The notes below the pieces were generated by a model. That model worked only from the letters and a program-made list of their open reading frames with translations, did not search any database and was not told the origin of the DNA. From Paenarthrobacter sp. JL.01a (GTDB taxonomy: Bacteria; Actinomycetota; Actinomycetes; Actinomycetales; Micrococcaceae), in assembly GCF_025452095.1 (NCBI RefSeq), contig NZ_CP104877.1, positions 248,001 through 312,000 on the forward strand: a stretch of 64,000 nucleotides of DNA. The letters run 5' to 3'. Each line of letters starts with the position of its first letter. Within the stretch, counting starts at the first letter, position 1. Positions 17,323 to 26,267 of this stretch are shown in pieces. Position numbers and translations under genes: made by a program.

Positions 17323-17532
17323 TCAGCGCTCCAGCCGGAAGCCAAGCTTGATGGTGACCTGCCAGTCGGCAACCGCGCCGTCCTCCAGGTGCCCGCGGAT
17401 TTCCTTGACCTCAAACCAGTCGAGGTTCCGCAGTGTTTGGGACGCGGTGGCTATGCCGTTCTTGATTGCGTCGTCAACGCCCTCTGTGGAAGTTCCTACA
17501 ATTTCGGAAACGCTATATGTGTGGCCAGCCAT
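17323..17532 (-). CDS. Dodecin family flavin-binding protein
   Basis: 69 residues from ATG 17532 (GAGGAG seven bases ahead). The sequence MAGHTYSVSEIVGTSTEGVDDAIKNGIATASQTLRNLDWFEVKEIRGHLEDGAVADWQVTIKLGFRLE is the dodecin fold: one helix packed on a three-stranded sheet, assembling as a hollow dodecamer that stores flavins. The tryptophan in LDWFEV is the isoalloxazine-stacking residue of dodecins. Full length for the family. Confidence 0.93.
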   Translation of the reverse strand: MAGHTYSVSEIVGTSTEGVDDAIKNGIATASQTLRNLDWFEVKEIRGHLEDGAVADWQVTIKLGFRLER

Positions 17533-17638
17533 GGTGCTCCTCATCAACGTCATACGAATCTCTGGAAAATCCGGCCCGCAGGCAGGCCGTTCATGCAGAC
17601 TAGCCCACGGATCACCGCGCGGCCAGAGGTGGTGCGGC

Positions 17639-18445
17639 TTAGCTTTCGCGCCACTCGTTGCTGGTGATATGCGAGCCGGCCTGGGGTCCCATTTGCAGCA
17701 TTCCGCCGTCCACGGGCCAGGAAGCTCCGTTGACGTAGCTGGCAGCCGGGGATGCCAGGAAAGCGATGACGGCGGCTATTTCCCGGGCATCTCCAGGGCG
17801 ACCCAACGGCACGCCCGGACGGTCTTTGGTGGTGGGGTCCTCGTCCTCCTGGCCGGTCATCGGGGTGGCGATCTCGCCGGGAGCCACGTTGTTGGCGGTG
17901 ATGCCGTGTTCAGCGAGTTCCAGGGCCATCGTCTTGATGAGTCCGCCGAGGCCGTGTTTGGAGGCGTCGTAGGCCGAGGCGCCAACCCGCGGCTGGAATT
18001 CGTGGACGCTGGTGACGGCGATGATGCGCCCGCCGCGGCCCGCTTTGACCATGCGCTTCGCAGCGGTTTGCATGGCGACGAAGGCGCCGTTGAGGTTGGT
18101 GTTCAACGTGGACATCCATGTCCCGTAGTCGAGATCCAGGAACTTGGTGCCGTCGCCCGTTCCGGAGTTGTTCACGAAGACGTCCACGCCGCCAAGCTCT
18201 TCGGCGAGCTTGTCCACCGCGGCTGCGGTTCCGGGAGCGTCAGTGGTATCCAGCTGCTGGACAACTGCCTTCCGGCCCAAGGAACGGACCTCCTCCGCCG
18301 TCTTTTCGGCGCCCTGCTGGTCCGAGTACCAGGTGATCCCTACATCCATGCCTGCCTGGGCCAACGCCACCGCCGTGGCACGCCCGATCCCTGAATCCGA
18401 GCCTGTGACGATGGCGGTCTGCGGGGCAAATGGTGCGTCGCTCAT
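17639..18445 (-). CDS. Short-chain dehydrogenase/reductase
   Basis: 268 residues of the classical SDR family. NAD(P) site TAIVTGSDSGIGRATAVALAQAGMDVGITW, structural NNSG motif (VFVNNSGTGDG), catalytic serine in ITSVHEFQP, active-site YDASKHG, and a C-terminal GQEDEDPTTKDRPGVPLGRPGDAREIAAVIAFLASPAASYVNGASWPVDGGMLQMGP segment. It resembles glucose/ribitol dehydrogenase-type SDRs but substrate is not fixed. AAAGGCAGG precedes the ATG. It is divergent from the universal stress protein gene. Confidence 0.9.
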   Translation of the reverse strand: MSDAPFAPQTAIVTGSDSGIGRATAVALAQAGMDVGITWYSDQQGAEKTAEEVRSLGRKAVVQQLDTTDAPGTAAAVDKLAEELGGVDVFVNNSGTGDGTKFLDLDYGTWMSTLNTNLNGAFVAMQTAAKRMVKAGRGGRIIAVTSVHEFQPRVGASAYDASKHGLGGLIKTMALELAEHGITANNVAPGEIATPMTGQEDEDPTTKDRPGVPLGRPGDAREIAAVIAFLASPAASYVNGASWPVDGGMLQMGPQAGSHITSNEWRES

Positions 18446-18604
18446 GGTCCTGCCTTTCAGTGACGTGATGGTTCCGATGATCTATCCCTACCCTCACGTC
18501 GCCGCGGCAAACACTCCCGGCGCAAAAGGGTCATCCCCGTGGATGGCTATGGAGTGTAGATTTCTTGCAGCACCACCCAGCGAATCCCACAACCAGGAGT
18601 ACTC

Positions 18605-19036
18605 ATGTCAGAAGTTATTGTCGTCGGCGTTGACAACAGTGAAACTGCCAAGCGGGCAGCCGTTGCCGCTGCGAAGCTTGCCACCGCCCTCGGCGCCGAA
18701 CTGCACGTCATCAGTGGCTTCTCAGATGACCGGATCGAGGAATTTGGCAGCGGCAGCGACCGCATCACGGTCTCTTCGGCCGACTCCGCGGAATACGTGG
18801 CCCGCAAGGTCTCCGAAGAACTCGACGTCCCGGCAGACAAGCTTAAGTACTTCGCTGCCCGCGGCAACCCGGCCAACGCCCTGATCAACTACGCGGAGAC
18901 CAACAACGCCTCCCTGATCGTCGTGGGCAACAAGCGCATGAAGGGCCTGGGCCGTGTACTGGGCAGCATCGCCAACAGCGTGGCACACGGCGCCCCGTGC
19001 GATGTTTACATCGTGAACACCGAAGTAGACGCGTAG
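18605..19036 (+). CDS. Universal stress protein (UspA family)
   Basis: 143 residues, one USP domain. VIVVGVDNSETAKRAAVAAAKLA at the N terminus and GNKRMKGLGRVLGSIANSVAHGAPCDVYIV at the C terminus give the ATP-binding G-x2-G-x9-G-S type motif. Such proteins help survival in starvation and oxidative stress. AGGAG is positioned ahead of the ATG. Its 3' end faces the ThDP-enzyme operon across a long hairpin. Confidence 0.92.
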   Translation: MSEVIVVGVDNSETAKRAAVAAAKLATALGAELHVISGFSDDRIEEFGSGSDRITVSSADSAEYVARKVSEELDVPADKLKYFAARGNPANALINYAETNNASLIVVGNKRMKGLGRVLGSIANSVAHGAPCDVYIVNTEVDA

Positions 19037-19038
19037 AA

Positions 19039-19104
19039 CCCAACTGGGGGACAGCACATGTCGCAGTGCGTGCTCGTAGCGACACGTGCTGTCCCCTAGT
19101 GGGG
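19039..19104. terminator. Long stem-loop between convergent genes
   Basis: 26-bp arms (19039-19064 and 19079-19104) with three mismatches and a 14-nt loop. It begins 3 bp after the stress-protein stop and ends 10 bp before the end of the ThDP-enzyme gene on the other strand. It probably insulates the two transcripts. Confidence 0.8.
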
Positions 19105-19114
19105 GGCCCGGCAC

Positions 19115-20779
19115 TTAGTGGCCCTGGAACGCCTCAGCCAGCCACCACGAACCGCCGTCGGAGGCGATTTTTGCGTCAATGACCAAGGGGCGGTCCTGGG
19201 TTCCGGCGTCGTAGGCCTCGAGCCAAGGTTTGATGGCGGCGAGGTCGGTCGCGGAACGCACAGTCACTCCATCGGCCCCGAATCCCCGGGCGACCGCCGC
19301 GATGTCGGTATCCGGGAAGACGACGCTCGCGAGGTCCTGCCCGGCGAAGTGGTGCACTTCGGCTCCGTAGGCGGCGTCGTTGTAGACAATGCACACCAGG
19401 GGCAGCTTCATCCGGACGGCGGTTTCGAGCTCGCTGATGCCCATGAGGAACCCGCCATCACCCGCACCCAGCACCGGCAACCGGCCCGGTTGTGCAACAG
19501 CGGCGCCGATCGCCGTGTACAACCCCAGCCCGATTGCCTGGAAAGCCTGCGTGAAGCAGAAACCGAATTCGTCCGGCACGGCAAGATACTGGCTGGGGTA
19601 ACCCATGAAGTTCCCGGAATCGACGGACACGATCCGCTCGGCCGGCAGCAGGGTATCCAGTTCACGGGTCAGCACGCGCGGATCAATGGACCCCGCCGTG
19701 GACAGGTCGGGCGTTTCGACGTCCCGCCACCGCGAGCCTCCCTTGATGGCGAGGGCGTTGGCTTCCGTGCGGTACTTCTCCGCGGGCTCAGGCTGTGAAC
19801 CGCGCAGAACAGCCAAAGCGTCGACGGCGGTCAGCCCCGCATCGCCCAGCACACCCAGCGCAATAGGCCGGTTGGCACCGAGCGAGGAGTCCTCCACATC
19901 CACCTGGACCACTGTTGTGCCAGCGGAAATGAGTCGCCCCTGCCGCATGGTCCACATGTTCAGCGTGCACCCCCATCCCACGATCAAGTCCGCGCCGCTG
20001 ATCAGTTCAGCGGTCAGCGGGGACGAGAAACCACCCGAAATTCCGAGGTTGTGCGGGTCTCCGTTGAACAGCCCACTCGCCACAGCGGAGGTGGCGACCA
20101 ACGCCCCGGCATGATCGGCCAGGGCGAGGATTTCCTCCCGCGCGCCGCGGCCACCGCGTCCAGCGACGAACACGGGCCTCTCCGCTGCGGCCAGCAGTGC
20201 CACCAGTTTTTCAACCGCTGCGGTATCAGGCCTCGTCACCGACGGTTGAGGCACGACGACGGCCCCCACCTCGTCTGCGGCGGTGGCACCTTGGATGTCC
20301 AACGGCAGGCTAAGCACCACCGTGCGCCGCTCGTTCACCGCCGTCCGGAATGCACGGACGGTGTCGGCGATGGCTGTCGCGGGCGAGTGGATCCGTTCTG
20401 CGACTGCCCCCACGCTGCGGGCCAAGGCGTCCTGGTCAATCTTGAAGTTGGACCTGGTGGCGGCTGCCTGGGTGTCGGCGGTCAGCACGATCATGGGCGT
20501 CCGGCTTTTCGCTGCTTCGCCAACTCCGGTGATGGCGTTGGTGAGTCCGCAGCCCTGGTGCGTGGTGACCACGCCGACCCTGCCGGACATCCGACCGTAG
20601 GCATCGGCCATGGTTGCTGCGCCGCCCTCGTGCCGGGCCGCGGTGAAGGGAATGCCTTCTGACATGAGAGTGCCGGTGACATCGAAATTACCCGATCCCA
20701 CCACACCAAAGACATGCCCGACGCCGAGCTTCGCCAACGTCCTGCCGACCAGGGTGGAAACGCGCACTTCCCCACTCAT
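19115..20779 (-). CDS. Thiamine diphosphate-dependent enzyme (2-oxo acid decarboxylase / acetolactate synthase-like)
   Basis: 554 residues from ATG 20779; a longer frame upstream would run through the cyclase gene. Domains: N-terminal pyrimidine-binding domain with catalytic glutamate E51 (RHEGGAATMADAYGRMSGRVG), central domain, and C-terminal cofactor domain with GDG at 440-442 and N467 (GDGGFLMG...YNDAAYG) binding Mg-ThDP. It resembles benzoylformate decarboxylase, indolepyruvate decarboxylase and acetolactate synthase relatives. Its start overlaps the cyclase stop (ATGA), so it is last in the StyA operon. Isatinate is a 2-amino derivative of benzoylformate, so isatinate decarboxylation is a reasonable but unproven role. 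Confidence 0.85.
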   Translation of the reverse strand: MSGEVRVSTLVGRTLAKLGVGHVFGVVGSGNFDVTGTLMSEGIPFTAARHEGGAATMADAYGRMSGRVGVVTTHQGCGLTNAITGVGEAAKSRTPMIVLTADTQAAATRSNFKIDQDALARSVGAVAERIHSPATAIADTVRAFRTAVNERRTVVLSLPLDIQGATAADEVGAVVVPQPSVTRPDTAAVEKLVALLAAAERPVFVAGRGGRGAREEILALADHAGALVATSAVASGLFNGDPHNLGISGGFSSPLTAELISGADLIVGWGCTLNMWTMRQGRLISAGTTVVQVDVEDSSLGANRPIALGVLGDAGLTAVDALAVLRGSQPEPAEKYRTEANALAIKGGSRWRDVETPDLSTAGSIDPRVLTRELDTLLPAERIVSVDSGNFMGYPSQYLAVPDEFGFCFTQAFQAIGLGLYTAIGAAVAQPGRLPVLGAGDGGFLMGISELETAVRMKLPLVCIVYNDAAYGAEVHHFAGQDLASVVFPDTDIAAVARGFGADGVTVRSATDLAAIKPWLEAYDAGTQDRPLVIDAKIASDGGSWWLAEAFQGH

Positions 20780-21567
20780 GAACCCTCCACCGCGTCCTTT
20801 TCCACCAGTGCATATACGCGGCTTGGACTGCCCGTGCCGCCCACGATGGGAAGGGGAGCCACCACCAGCGTGGCACCCGTAACGGGGAGCCGGTCCACGT
20901 TCCGCAGCGATGTCACGCCATACTTGTCCGCTCCCAGCAGGAACGAATGAACAGGAAACATGGGATCCAGTGATCCAGCCTGTCCTGCGTCGATGCCCAC
21001 GGTTTCGACGCCGAAACCGCTGATCGAGGCGTTTCCGGCAAGCCACTTGGCACCTGCCGCAGAGACCCCGGGAGTGTGGGGACCGGCGTCGTCCGCGTTG
21101 ACGAAAGCCGCAGCGTCCGCGCCGCGGGCCGCCCAACCAGTCCGGAATATGACCCAACAGTTCTCAGGAAAGGCGCCATGCTCTTCCTGCCACTGCTCAA
21201 AGTGATCAGGCTCCAACAGGAAGTCGGGGTTCCCGGCGGCTTCGGTTGTCTTGTCGATGACCACCAACGGCCCCACCAGACGGTGTGGCTCGATCTGGTC
21301 CACTGACTTACCATCCTTGCCGGTAATCCAGTGCACGGGGGCATCCAGGTGCGTCCCGGCGTGTTCGCCCACGGTGACGTCGTTCCACGCCCAGGCCGGG
21401 CCGGCGTCGTCGAAGTTGCTCACGGGAGAGACGGAGAGCCCAACGGTGTTCGCGAACGGCTGCGGCAGGTTCAGGATTGGTGTCTCGGAGCTGAGGGGAG
21501 TGGTGAGGTCGATGATTTCCACCGAACCATTCGAAAGGGCTGCGGTGAGCCCGGCCAGAACAGACAT
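20776..21567 (-). CDS. Cyclase-family metal hydrolase (isatin hydrolase / kynurenine formamidase-like)
   Basis: 263 residues with the family signature H69-A-G-T-H73-L-D75-A-P-V-H79, which binds Zn or Mn, followed by WITGKDGKSVDQIEPHRLVGPLVVID, VIFRTGWAARG and GISAAGAKWL-like segments. Known members open an amide ring or bond: kynurenine formamidase and isatin hydrolase (isatin to isatinate). No kynureninase or tryptophan dioxygenase gene is nearby, whereas indole-oxidising StyA-type monooxygenases are in the same operon, which favours isatin-like substrates. Start 21567 is 7 bp after the FAD oxidoreductase stop. Confidence 0.82.
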   Translation of the reverse strand: MSVLAGLTAALSNGSVEIIDLTTPLSSETPILNLPQPFANTVGLSVSPVSNFDDAGPAWAWNDVTVGEHAGTHLDAPVHWITGKDGKSVDQIEPHRLVGPLVVIDKTTEAAGNPDFLLEPDHFEQWQEEHGAFPENCWVIFRTGWAARGADAAAFVNADDAGPHTPGVSAAGAKWLAGNASISGFGVETVGIDAGQAGSLDPMFPVHSFLLGADKYGVTSLRNVDRLPVTGATLVVAPLPIVGGTGSPSRVYALVEKDAVEGS

Positions 21568-21574
21568 TGTTCTC

Positions 21575-23203
21575 CTATCGCTTGCGTGGTGTCAGTGCTG
21601 CTTGAATACGGGAAAAACGTGAAGGCGGTGCTGTGAGCCTCTGCGCCACTAGATGCCCTGAACCGCCGGAAAGTCCGGGGCCCGGGTGGGTTGAAGCTCC
21701 AATGTGCCAGAGCCCTTGGATGGCCGTTTGATGACCGGCGGCCTCCGGGAAGGGCCGCCACAGCAGATTCTGGAAGAGCTCGGCAGAGCCTCCGTAGGGA
21801 TCGCCGTTCACAGCATTGGGATTGATTGAAGCCAGGTCGCTCGGAGCGATGATGTCAGAGGCCAGGACACTCGCGCGGGTCCCGGGAGCGAACTGCTCCA
21901 GCCGGGCCAGGACCCGTTTCAGATAGCCCTTTTTCAGTGCCTCATCCCAGCCGTTGGCCACGTCCAGTTCTCCGGCGGCGTCGCCCACTGGCGTGAACGG
22001 CGCCTCCTGGAGCTGCAGCCATAGGGTGGCTTTGCCCTCCGGAGCTCGGGAAGGATCCAGCACGTATTGTTGCCCCACTACTACCGTTGGCTCGGCCGGC
22101 AGCAACCCGGCCTCTGCCTGGGCGCAGGCGATGCCCGTGCTGTCCGAGCCGTTGCTGATGTGGATCAGCGGGACCTGGTCCAAGCGGGAATCCGACCACG
22201 CCACGGGCTTGTCCAAAGCGAGGTGGATCTGCATTGCCCCGCGGCCGTTCTGGTACCTGCGGGCTGCCTCGGCGAGAGGTGCGGGAGCGTCCGGGAGCAG
22301 CCTGGTATAGAGGGCTTGGGGTGAAACGTTGGCCAAGACGGTGGCCGCTGAAACAACGCCCCCGGAGGTCCGGACACCCGTCACGGAACCGGACGCCGAG
22401 AGGATTTCCTGTGCCTCGGTGCCCAACATGATCCGGGCGCCGTTGTCTTCCAGCAGGGATTGGAATGCCTCAACAAAGCGTGAGGCACCACCCTTCACTA
22501 CGGGCAGCCCAAATCCGTGCATGCTCATTGCCATCACGGGCAGCATCACGCCACCTGTCGCCTGGTCAGGGCCCAACCCCGCATGCAGGAGCCACGCAGA
22601 CCACAGCTGGTCCGTTTCCCAACCCTCAAAGCGGCTGCGAAGGTAGTTGCGGCCGCTCATGAGTGAGTCCCGGACGAAGGCTTCATTGGCCTTGATCTTG
22701 CCGGTTCGCAGGGCGACGGCAGCGAGCTTTGCAAGGTCCGGGAACGAACGCAGCTCTGCTCCGAAGGCTCCGAACACAGTTACCGAATGCTTGCCCAGGT
22801 CGTCCAGCATGGCGAGGTACGCGGCCCGGTCACGGGGCGCAGTGAATGCTGCCGCCGTCTCCGCCGGATCCCGGTGGGCAATGGCCACACGCTGTTCTCC
22901 GGTGGCCGGGTCCAGCGACACCGCAGCGGTTACAGGGCCCGAGGTATTGCAGTATTCCAAGCCCCTCGCGTGCAGTTCCTTGCCCAACACCCCGTAGGCG
23001 CCCCCGGATACAAACAATGGGTGCCATGAAGAGAAGGTGTCGTGGATGAAGCCCGGCAGGGTCCGCTCCGAGGATTCGATGAAGCCACCCAAACGGTCTG
23101 CACGCTCAATGAGGCACACCCGCTTTCCCTTCAGGGCGAGCTCGGCTGCTGCGACCAGCGAGTTGATGCCCGAGCCGATGATTGCGACGTCAACGGAGTC
23201 CAT
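21575..23203 (-). CDS. FAD-dependent oxidoreductase, phytoene desaturase/PYROXD2-like
   Basis: 542 residues. N-terminal FAD dinucleotide motif VDVAIIGSGINSLVAAAELALKGKRVCLIERADRLGG, a mid region GGVMLPVMAMSMHGFGLPVVKGGASRFVEAFQSLLEDNGARI (the conserved G-G-x-x-x-L/F stretch of amine oxidase/phytoene desaturase relatives), and the C-terminal FAD-closing GLWHIGASTHPGPGLSGGSGHLVAQRL. These enzymes oxidise C-C or C-N single bonds. No carotenoid genes are near, so in this operon it probably oxidises a pathway intermediate. Exact reaction unknown. Confidence 0.85.
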   Translation of the reverse strand: MDSVDVAIIGSGINSLVAAAELALKGKRVCLIERADRLGGFIESSERTLPGFIHDTFSSWHPLFVSGGAYGVLGKELHARGLEYCNTSGPVTAAVSLDPATGEQRVAIAHRDPAETAAAFTAPRDRAAYLAMLDDLGKHSVTVFGAFGAELRSFPDLAKLAAVALRTGKIKANEAFVRDSLMSGRNYLRSRFEGWETDQLWSAWLLHAGLGPDQATGGVMLPVMAMSMHGFGLPVVKGGASRFVEAFQSLLEDNGARIMLGTEAQEILSASGSVTGVRTSGGVVSAATVLANVSPQALYTRLLPDAPAPLAEAARRYQNGRGAMQIHLALDKPVAWSDSRLDQVPLIHISNGSDSTGIACAQAEAGLLPAEPTVVVGQQYVLDPSRAPEGKATLWLQLQEAPFTPVGDAAGELDVANGWDEALKKGYLKRVLARLEQFAPGTRASVLASDIIAPSDLASINPNAVNGDPYGGSAELFQNLLWRPFPEAAGHQTAIQGLWHIGASTHPGPGLSGGSGHLVAQRLTAPPSRFSRIQAALTPRKR

Positions 23204-23218
23204 GCGGTGCTGTTCCTT

Positions 23219-24967
23219 TCAGAAGTCGGGGTGGCTGGCAGTGGCGTGGTACTTGCCGCCGTGGAACACCAGGGGAGCACCGCCGTCGTGCTTGTAGCTT
23301 TCCACCTCACCCACGTAGATGACGTGATCCCCGGCGTCATGTCGCGAGACGGTCCGGCACTGGAAGGTCGCGACCGCGCCGTCCAACAGCGGAATACCGG
23401 CGATGCCTTCGGTGGTGTCGGCGCCGGCGAATTTGTCCGTTGCCGGTGTGGCGAACTGCCGGGACAGGACGTGCTGGTCGCTCGCGAGGATGTTGATGGC
23501 GAAGTGCGTGGCGTCCTCGAAGTCACCCAGGCTTGGTGCGCGTTTGCTGGGGCACCACAGCACCAGGGGCGGTTCCATGGACACCGAGGTGAAGGAGTTC
23601 GCCGTCATTCCCACCTTCCTGCCGTCTGCCGAGACAGTGGTGACCACGGTGACTCCGGTGGCGAACTGACCCAGGGCACTCCTGAAATCACGGACGTCAA
23701 AGGAGGAGGTGTCTTCTTCCTTCCGGGCCTGCATGAAGTCGGCGGCTGCGGTGGAGTCGAACCACCAAGGGTACGAGGTTCGCGGGTCGTCGAACCCGTT
23801 CACGATGCTTGCCGCCAATGCGGGATGTTCGACGGCTTCGCTGAGGAGCGTCTTCTGGTGGTCCCGAGGCGGCTTGAGCAAGTCGTTGGTCCACTCAACT
23901 GCCCATTGCCCCCATCCGCGCCAGAACTCGTCGAAGGTGCGCTCCATCCATTGGCGGTCGAACGGTTGCTGGCCGCGGCGGACAATCGAGTCAAGGTAGT
24001 ACTTGGCTGCGAGGGTTGCGTTGTTGGAGCCCTGCCCCGTGAGCGGATCGTTGAGGACCACGGCATCGCCCAGGCCGAACACCAGTTTTCCGTTGCCAAG
24101 CTCCCCGACGGCGGACCTCACCGTTGGCGTGATGCGCCCCAGGAGCGTGGCGCCGTCGTCGGTCAGTTCCGCCCCCGCGAAGTTCTCCGCCTCGTGCGGG
24201 AAATGCTCGCGCAGAATTTCCAAGGAACGCTCGAGCTGCTCCTGCGGACTTCCGACGTCGGTCCAACGGTCCATGGGGCCGCGCACCACGCCCTCGAACA
24301 CCATCATGCGGCAGGGGCCGGACACAGTCAGTCCGGGGAAGGTAAAGAATTCGCCGACGCCGGGGGCCATGGACATGCGGATGGCGTCACCGGCAGTGCC
24401 GTCCGCGCCGGTGCCGGCGGCAGCAGCGGCGTCGGGCTTTACGTAGTTCAGGGCCAGGACGCGTTGGGGGCGGTCGAACGGCGACTTGGCCTTGTCCCGC
24501 GGGAAGATCTGGCCGATTTCGCCCTTACCGGTGCTCACGATGACAAGTTCGTAGTCCCGGGCGAGTTCCTCAAGCATGCGCGCAGTGACCTTCTCGATGC
24601 GGAAGTCGCCCCCGGCCGCAACGAAGGTCTCGATCCACAAGGCGCTCTTGATCCGTTGGTCGATGGAGCGGGCGGGGCCATCGAGTGGTGCTTCCCACTC
24701 AATGGGCTGTTCGGCCTGCACCCGAAGCCGGATGGAGCCAATGGCCGGTACCGATCCGGATTCGTAGTATTCCGTGAGTGCTGTGCCCAGCTGGGCCTCG
24801 GCATCCAGTGCCGTGGAGAACATGCACTGGCTGGACATGACCTTCCCGGAGCGGATTTGGGCGGCGGAACGGTCGGACAGCAGCGTTACCGCGTACCCTT
24901 CCCTGTGCAGGCCCAAAGCCAGCTGGGCGCCGGATTCGCCGGCTCCGATGATTGCTATTTTTCGCAT
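23219..24967 (-). CDS. styA2B: StyA2B: styrene/indole monooxygenase fused to flavin reductase
   Basis: 582 residues from ATG 24967. Residues 1 to about 415 form a StyA-type FAD monooxygenase (IAIIGAGESGAQLALGLHREGYAVTLL, VMSSQCMFSTALDAE, GDAVVLNDPLTGQGSNNATLAAKYYLDSI). From about 422 a complete StyB-type flavin reductase follows (FDVRDFRSALGQFATGVTVVTT, MTANSFTSVSMEPPLVLWCPSKRAPS, HVIYVGEVESYKHDGGAPLVFHGGKYHA). The fusion makes reduced FAD and uses it for epoxidation or sulfoxidation in one chain. Such StyA2B proteins are described from Rhodococcus opacus 1CP and Arthrobacter, working with a separate StyA1, which is the next gene upstream. They are known to oxidise indole to indigo precursors. 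Confidence 0.9.
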   Translation of the reverse strand: MRKIAIIGAGESGAQLALGLHREGYAVTLLSDRSAAQIRSGKVMSSQCMFSTALDAEAQLGTALTEYYESGSVPAIGSIRLRVQAEQPIEWEAPLDGPARSIDQRIKSALWIETFVAAGGDFRIEKVTARMLEELARDYELVIVSTGKGEIGQIFPRDKAKSPFDRPQRVLALNYVKPDAAAAAGTGADGTAGDAIRMSMAPGVGEFFTFPGLTVSGPCRMMVFEGVVRGPMDRWTDVGSPQEQLERSLEILREHFPHEAENFAGAELTDDGATLLGRITPTVRSAVGELGNGKLVFGLGDAVVLNDPLTGQGSNNATLAAKYYLDSIVRRGQQPFDRQWMERTFDEFWRGWGQWAVEWTNDLLKPPRDHQKTLLSEAVEHPALAASIVNGFDDPRTSYPWWFDSTAAADFMQARKEEDTSSFDVRDFRSALGQFATGVTVVTTVSADGRKVGMTANSFTSVSMEPPLVLWCPSKRAPSLGDFEDATHFAINILASDQHVLSRQFATPATDKFAGADTTEGIAGIPLLDGAVATFQCRTVSRHDAGDHVIYVGEVESYKHDGGAPLVFHGGKYHATASHPDF

Positions 24968-24992
24968 GATGGGTCCTTTTAGCAGGGCTGTG

Positions 24993-26234
24993 CTAGGAAA
25001 CCTTGGCCGCAGCCAGGTCCGCCAGATAGTTGGCAGCTTTGTCCGGGTACATGAACCAGTCCTGGAACTCCGGTGGGTGGTTGAAACCGTTGGCGAAGCG
25101 GTGGGCGATGTCCGGCTCGCTTCCGGCAGCGCCCAGGAGTTCGAGGACGTGGGGCGGTGGCGGTGCGAGCAGGGCGTTCGTCCAGTGGGCAACGTGCTGC
25201 GCGTAGTCCCAATAGCGCTCAAAGGTGGCCTGCATGAACTCTGCGTCGTAGGTGCGGTCGCCCTGCTGGATGATGCTGTCCAGGTACGACGCCGCGCATT
25301 TGCTTGCGTTGTTCGAGCCCTGACCGGTGATGGGGTCGTTCAACACAACGACGTCGGCCAGGCCAAGTACGCGGGCACCGCTCGGCAGCGTGGCGATGGG
25401 GTGGCGGACCGTGGGGGCGAACCGGCCCTGGAGAACGCCGTTGGGGTCGGTGAGCTCAACGTCTGTGGCGCGTTCTGCTTCCCATGGCAGGAAGGTCTTG
25501 AGGATGTTTTTGGAGTTCTCCAGGTGTTCCTCGGGGGAGAGCCCCTTCCAGGAATCCATGGGGCCGCCGGGCACGCCCTCGAAGACCATGATCTCGCAGG
25601 GGCCGGTGGTGGTCAGGGCGGGGAAGACGAAGTACTCGCCTACGCCGGGGATGAGGTTGAAGGAGACCGCCGAGTATTCTTCGCGCGGCGTGAGGCCCTT
25701 TACATACGTCAGCGCCAGGGCGCGCTGGGGAGCGTCATAGGTGCTGCGTTCGGCGTCGCGAGTAAAGAGCTGCGCAATTTCACCCTTGCCGGCGGCAACG
25801 ATGACGAGGTCTGAGTTGCGGGCGTATTTCTCCAGCTCCTCGACGCCCGCGTCCTCGAACACCAACTCGCCTCCACGGGCGGTGAACTCTTCCATGAACC
25901 GGGGAAACTTCACCCGCTGGTCGATGGACTTGGCGTGGTGGTCCAGGCGTGATGCCCAGCTGATGGCTTTCTCGCCAGGAAGTTCGGGATGGGGGATGGT
26001 GAAGGAAATGCCATCCACGGTGGGTGCGTCCGGCCAGAAGTCCAGCCCCAGCGCCCTTTCATGTTCCAACGCGTTGTGGAAGATGCATTGGCTGGAGGCG
26101 ACTTTGCCCCCGGCAATTTCCTCCGGCGTCCGGTTGGAGATGGTGGTGACCTGGTAGCCCGCGTCGAGCAGGCCGATTCCCAGCTGGAGGCCGGATTGCC
26201 CGGCGCCCACGATCGTGATGTGGCGTTGCGTCAT
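24993..26234 (-). CDS. styA1: StyA1: flavin-dependent styrene/indole monooxygenase subunit
   Basis: 413 residues, normal StyA length. HITIVGAGQSGLQLGIGLLDAGYQVTTISNR binds FAD. VASSQCIFHNALEHERALGLDFW and LADVVVLNDPITGQGSNNASKCAASYLDSIIQQGDRTYDAEFMQATFERYW match the StyA catalytic half of the fusion gene downstream, of which it looks like a diverged duplicate. StyA1-type proteins lack their own reductase and receive FADH2 from StyA2B. It starts 33 bp after the SDR stop and stops 25 bp before styA2B. Confidence 0.9.
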   Translation of the reverse strand: MTQRHITIVGAGQSGLQLGIGLLDAGYQVTTISNRTPEEIAGGKVASSQCIFHNALEHERALGLDFWPDAPTVDGISFTIPHPELPGEKAISWASRLDHHAKSIDQRVKFPRFMEEFTARGGELVFEDAGVEELEKYARNSDLVIVAAGKGEIAQLFTRDAERSTYDAPQRALALTYVKGLTPREEYSAVSFNLIPGVGEYFVFPALTTTGPCEIMVFEGVPGGPMDSWKGLSPEEHLENSKNILKTFLPWEAERATDVELTDPNGVLQGRFAPTVRHPIATLPSGARVLGLADVVVLNDPITGQGSNNASKCAASYLDSIIQQGDRTYDAEFMQATFERYWDYAQHVAHWTNALLAPPPPHVLELLGAAGSEPDIAHRFANGFNHPPEFQDWFMYPDKAANYLADLAAAKVS

Positions 26235-26267
26235 GGTGGTCTCTTTCCTTTTCGGGTTGCGTTGCGG

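Noticed and set aside
20780..21157. N-terminal extension of the ThDP enzyme upstream of ATG 20779
   Set aside because: It would run in another frame through the cyclase gene; the family start MSGEVRVSTLVGRTL coincides with the ATGA junction.
23042..24982. A 646-codon plus-strand frame opposite the FAD oxidoreductase and StyA2B genes
   Set aside because: It spans two well-supported genes on the other strand, has no recognisable domain, and no ribosome site or operon context.
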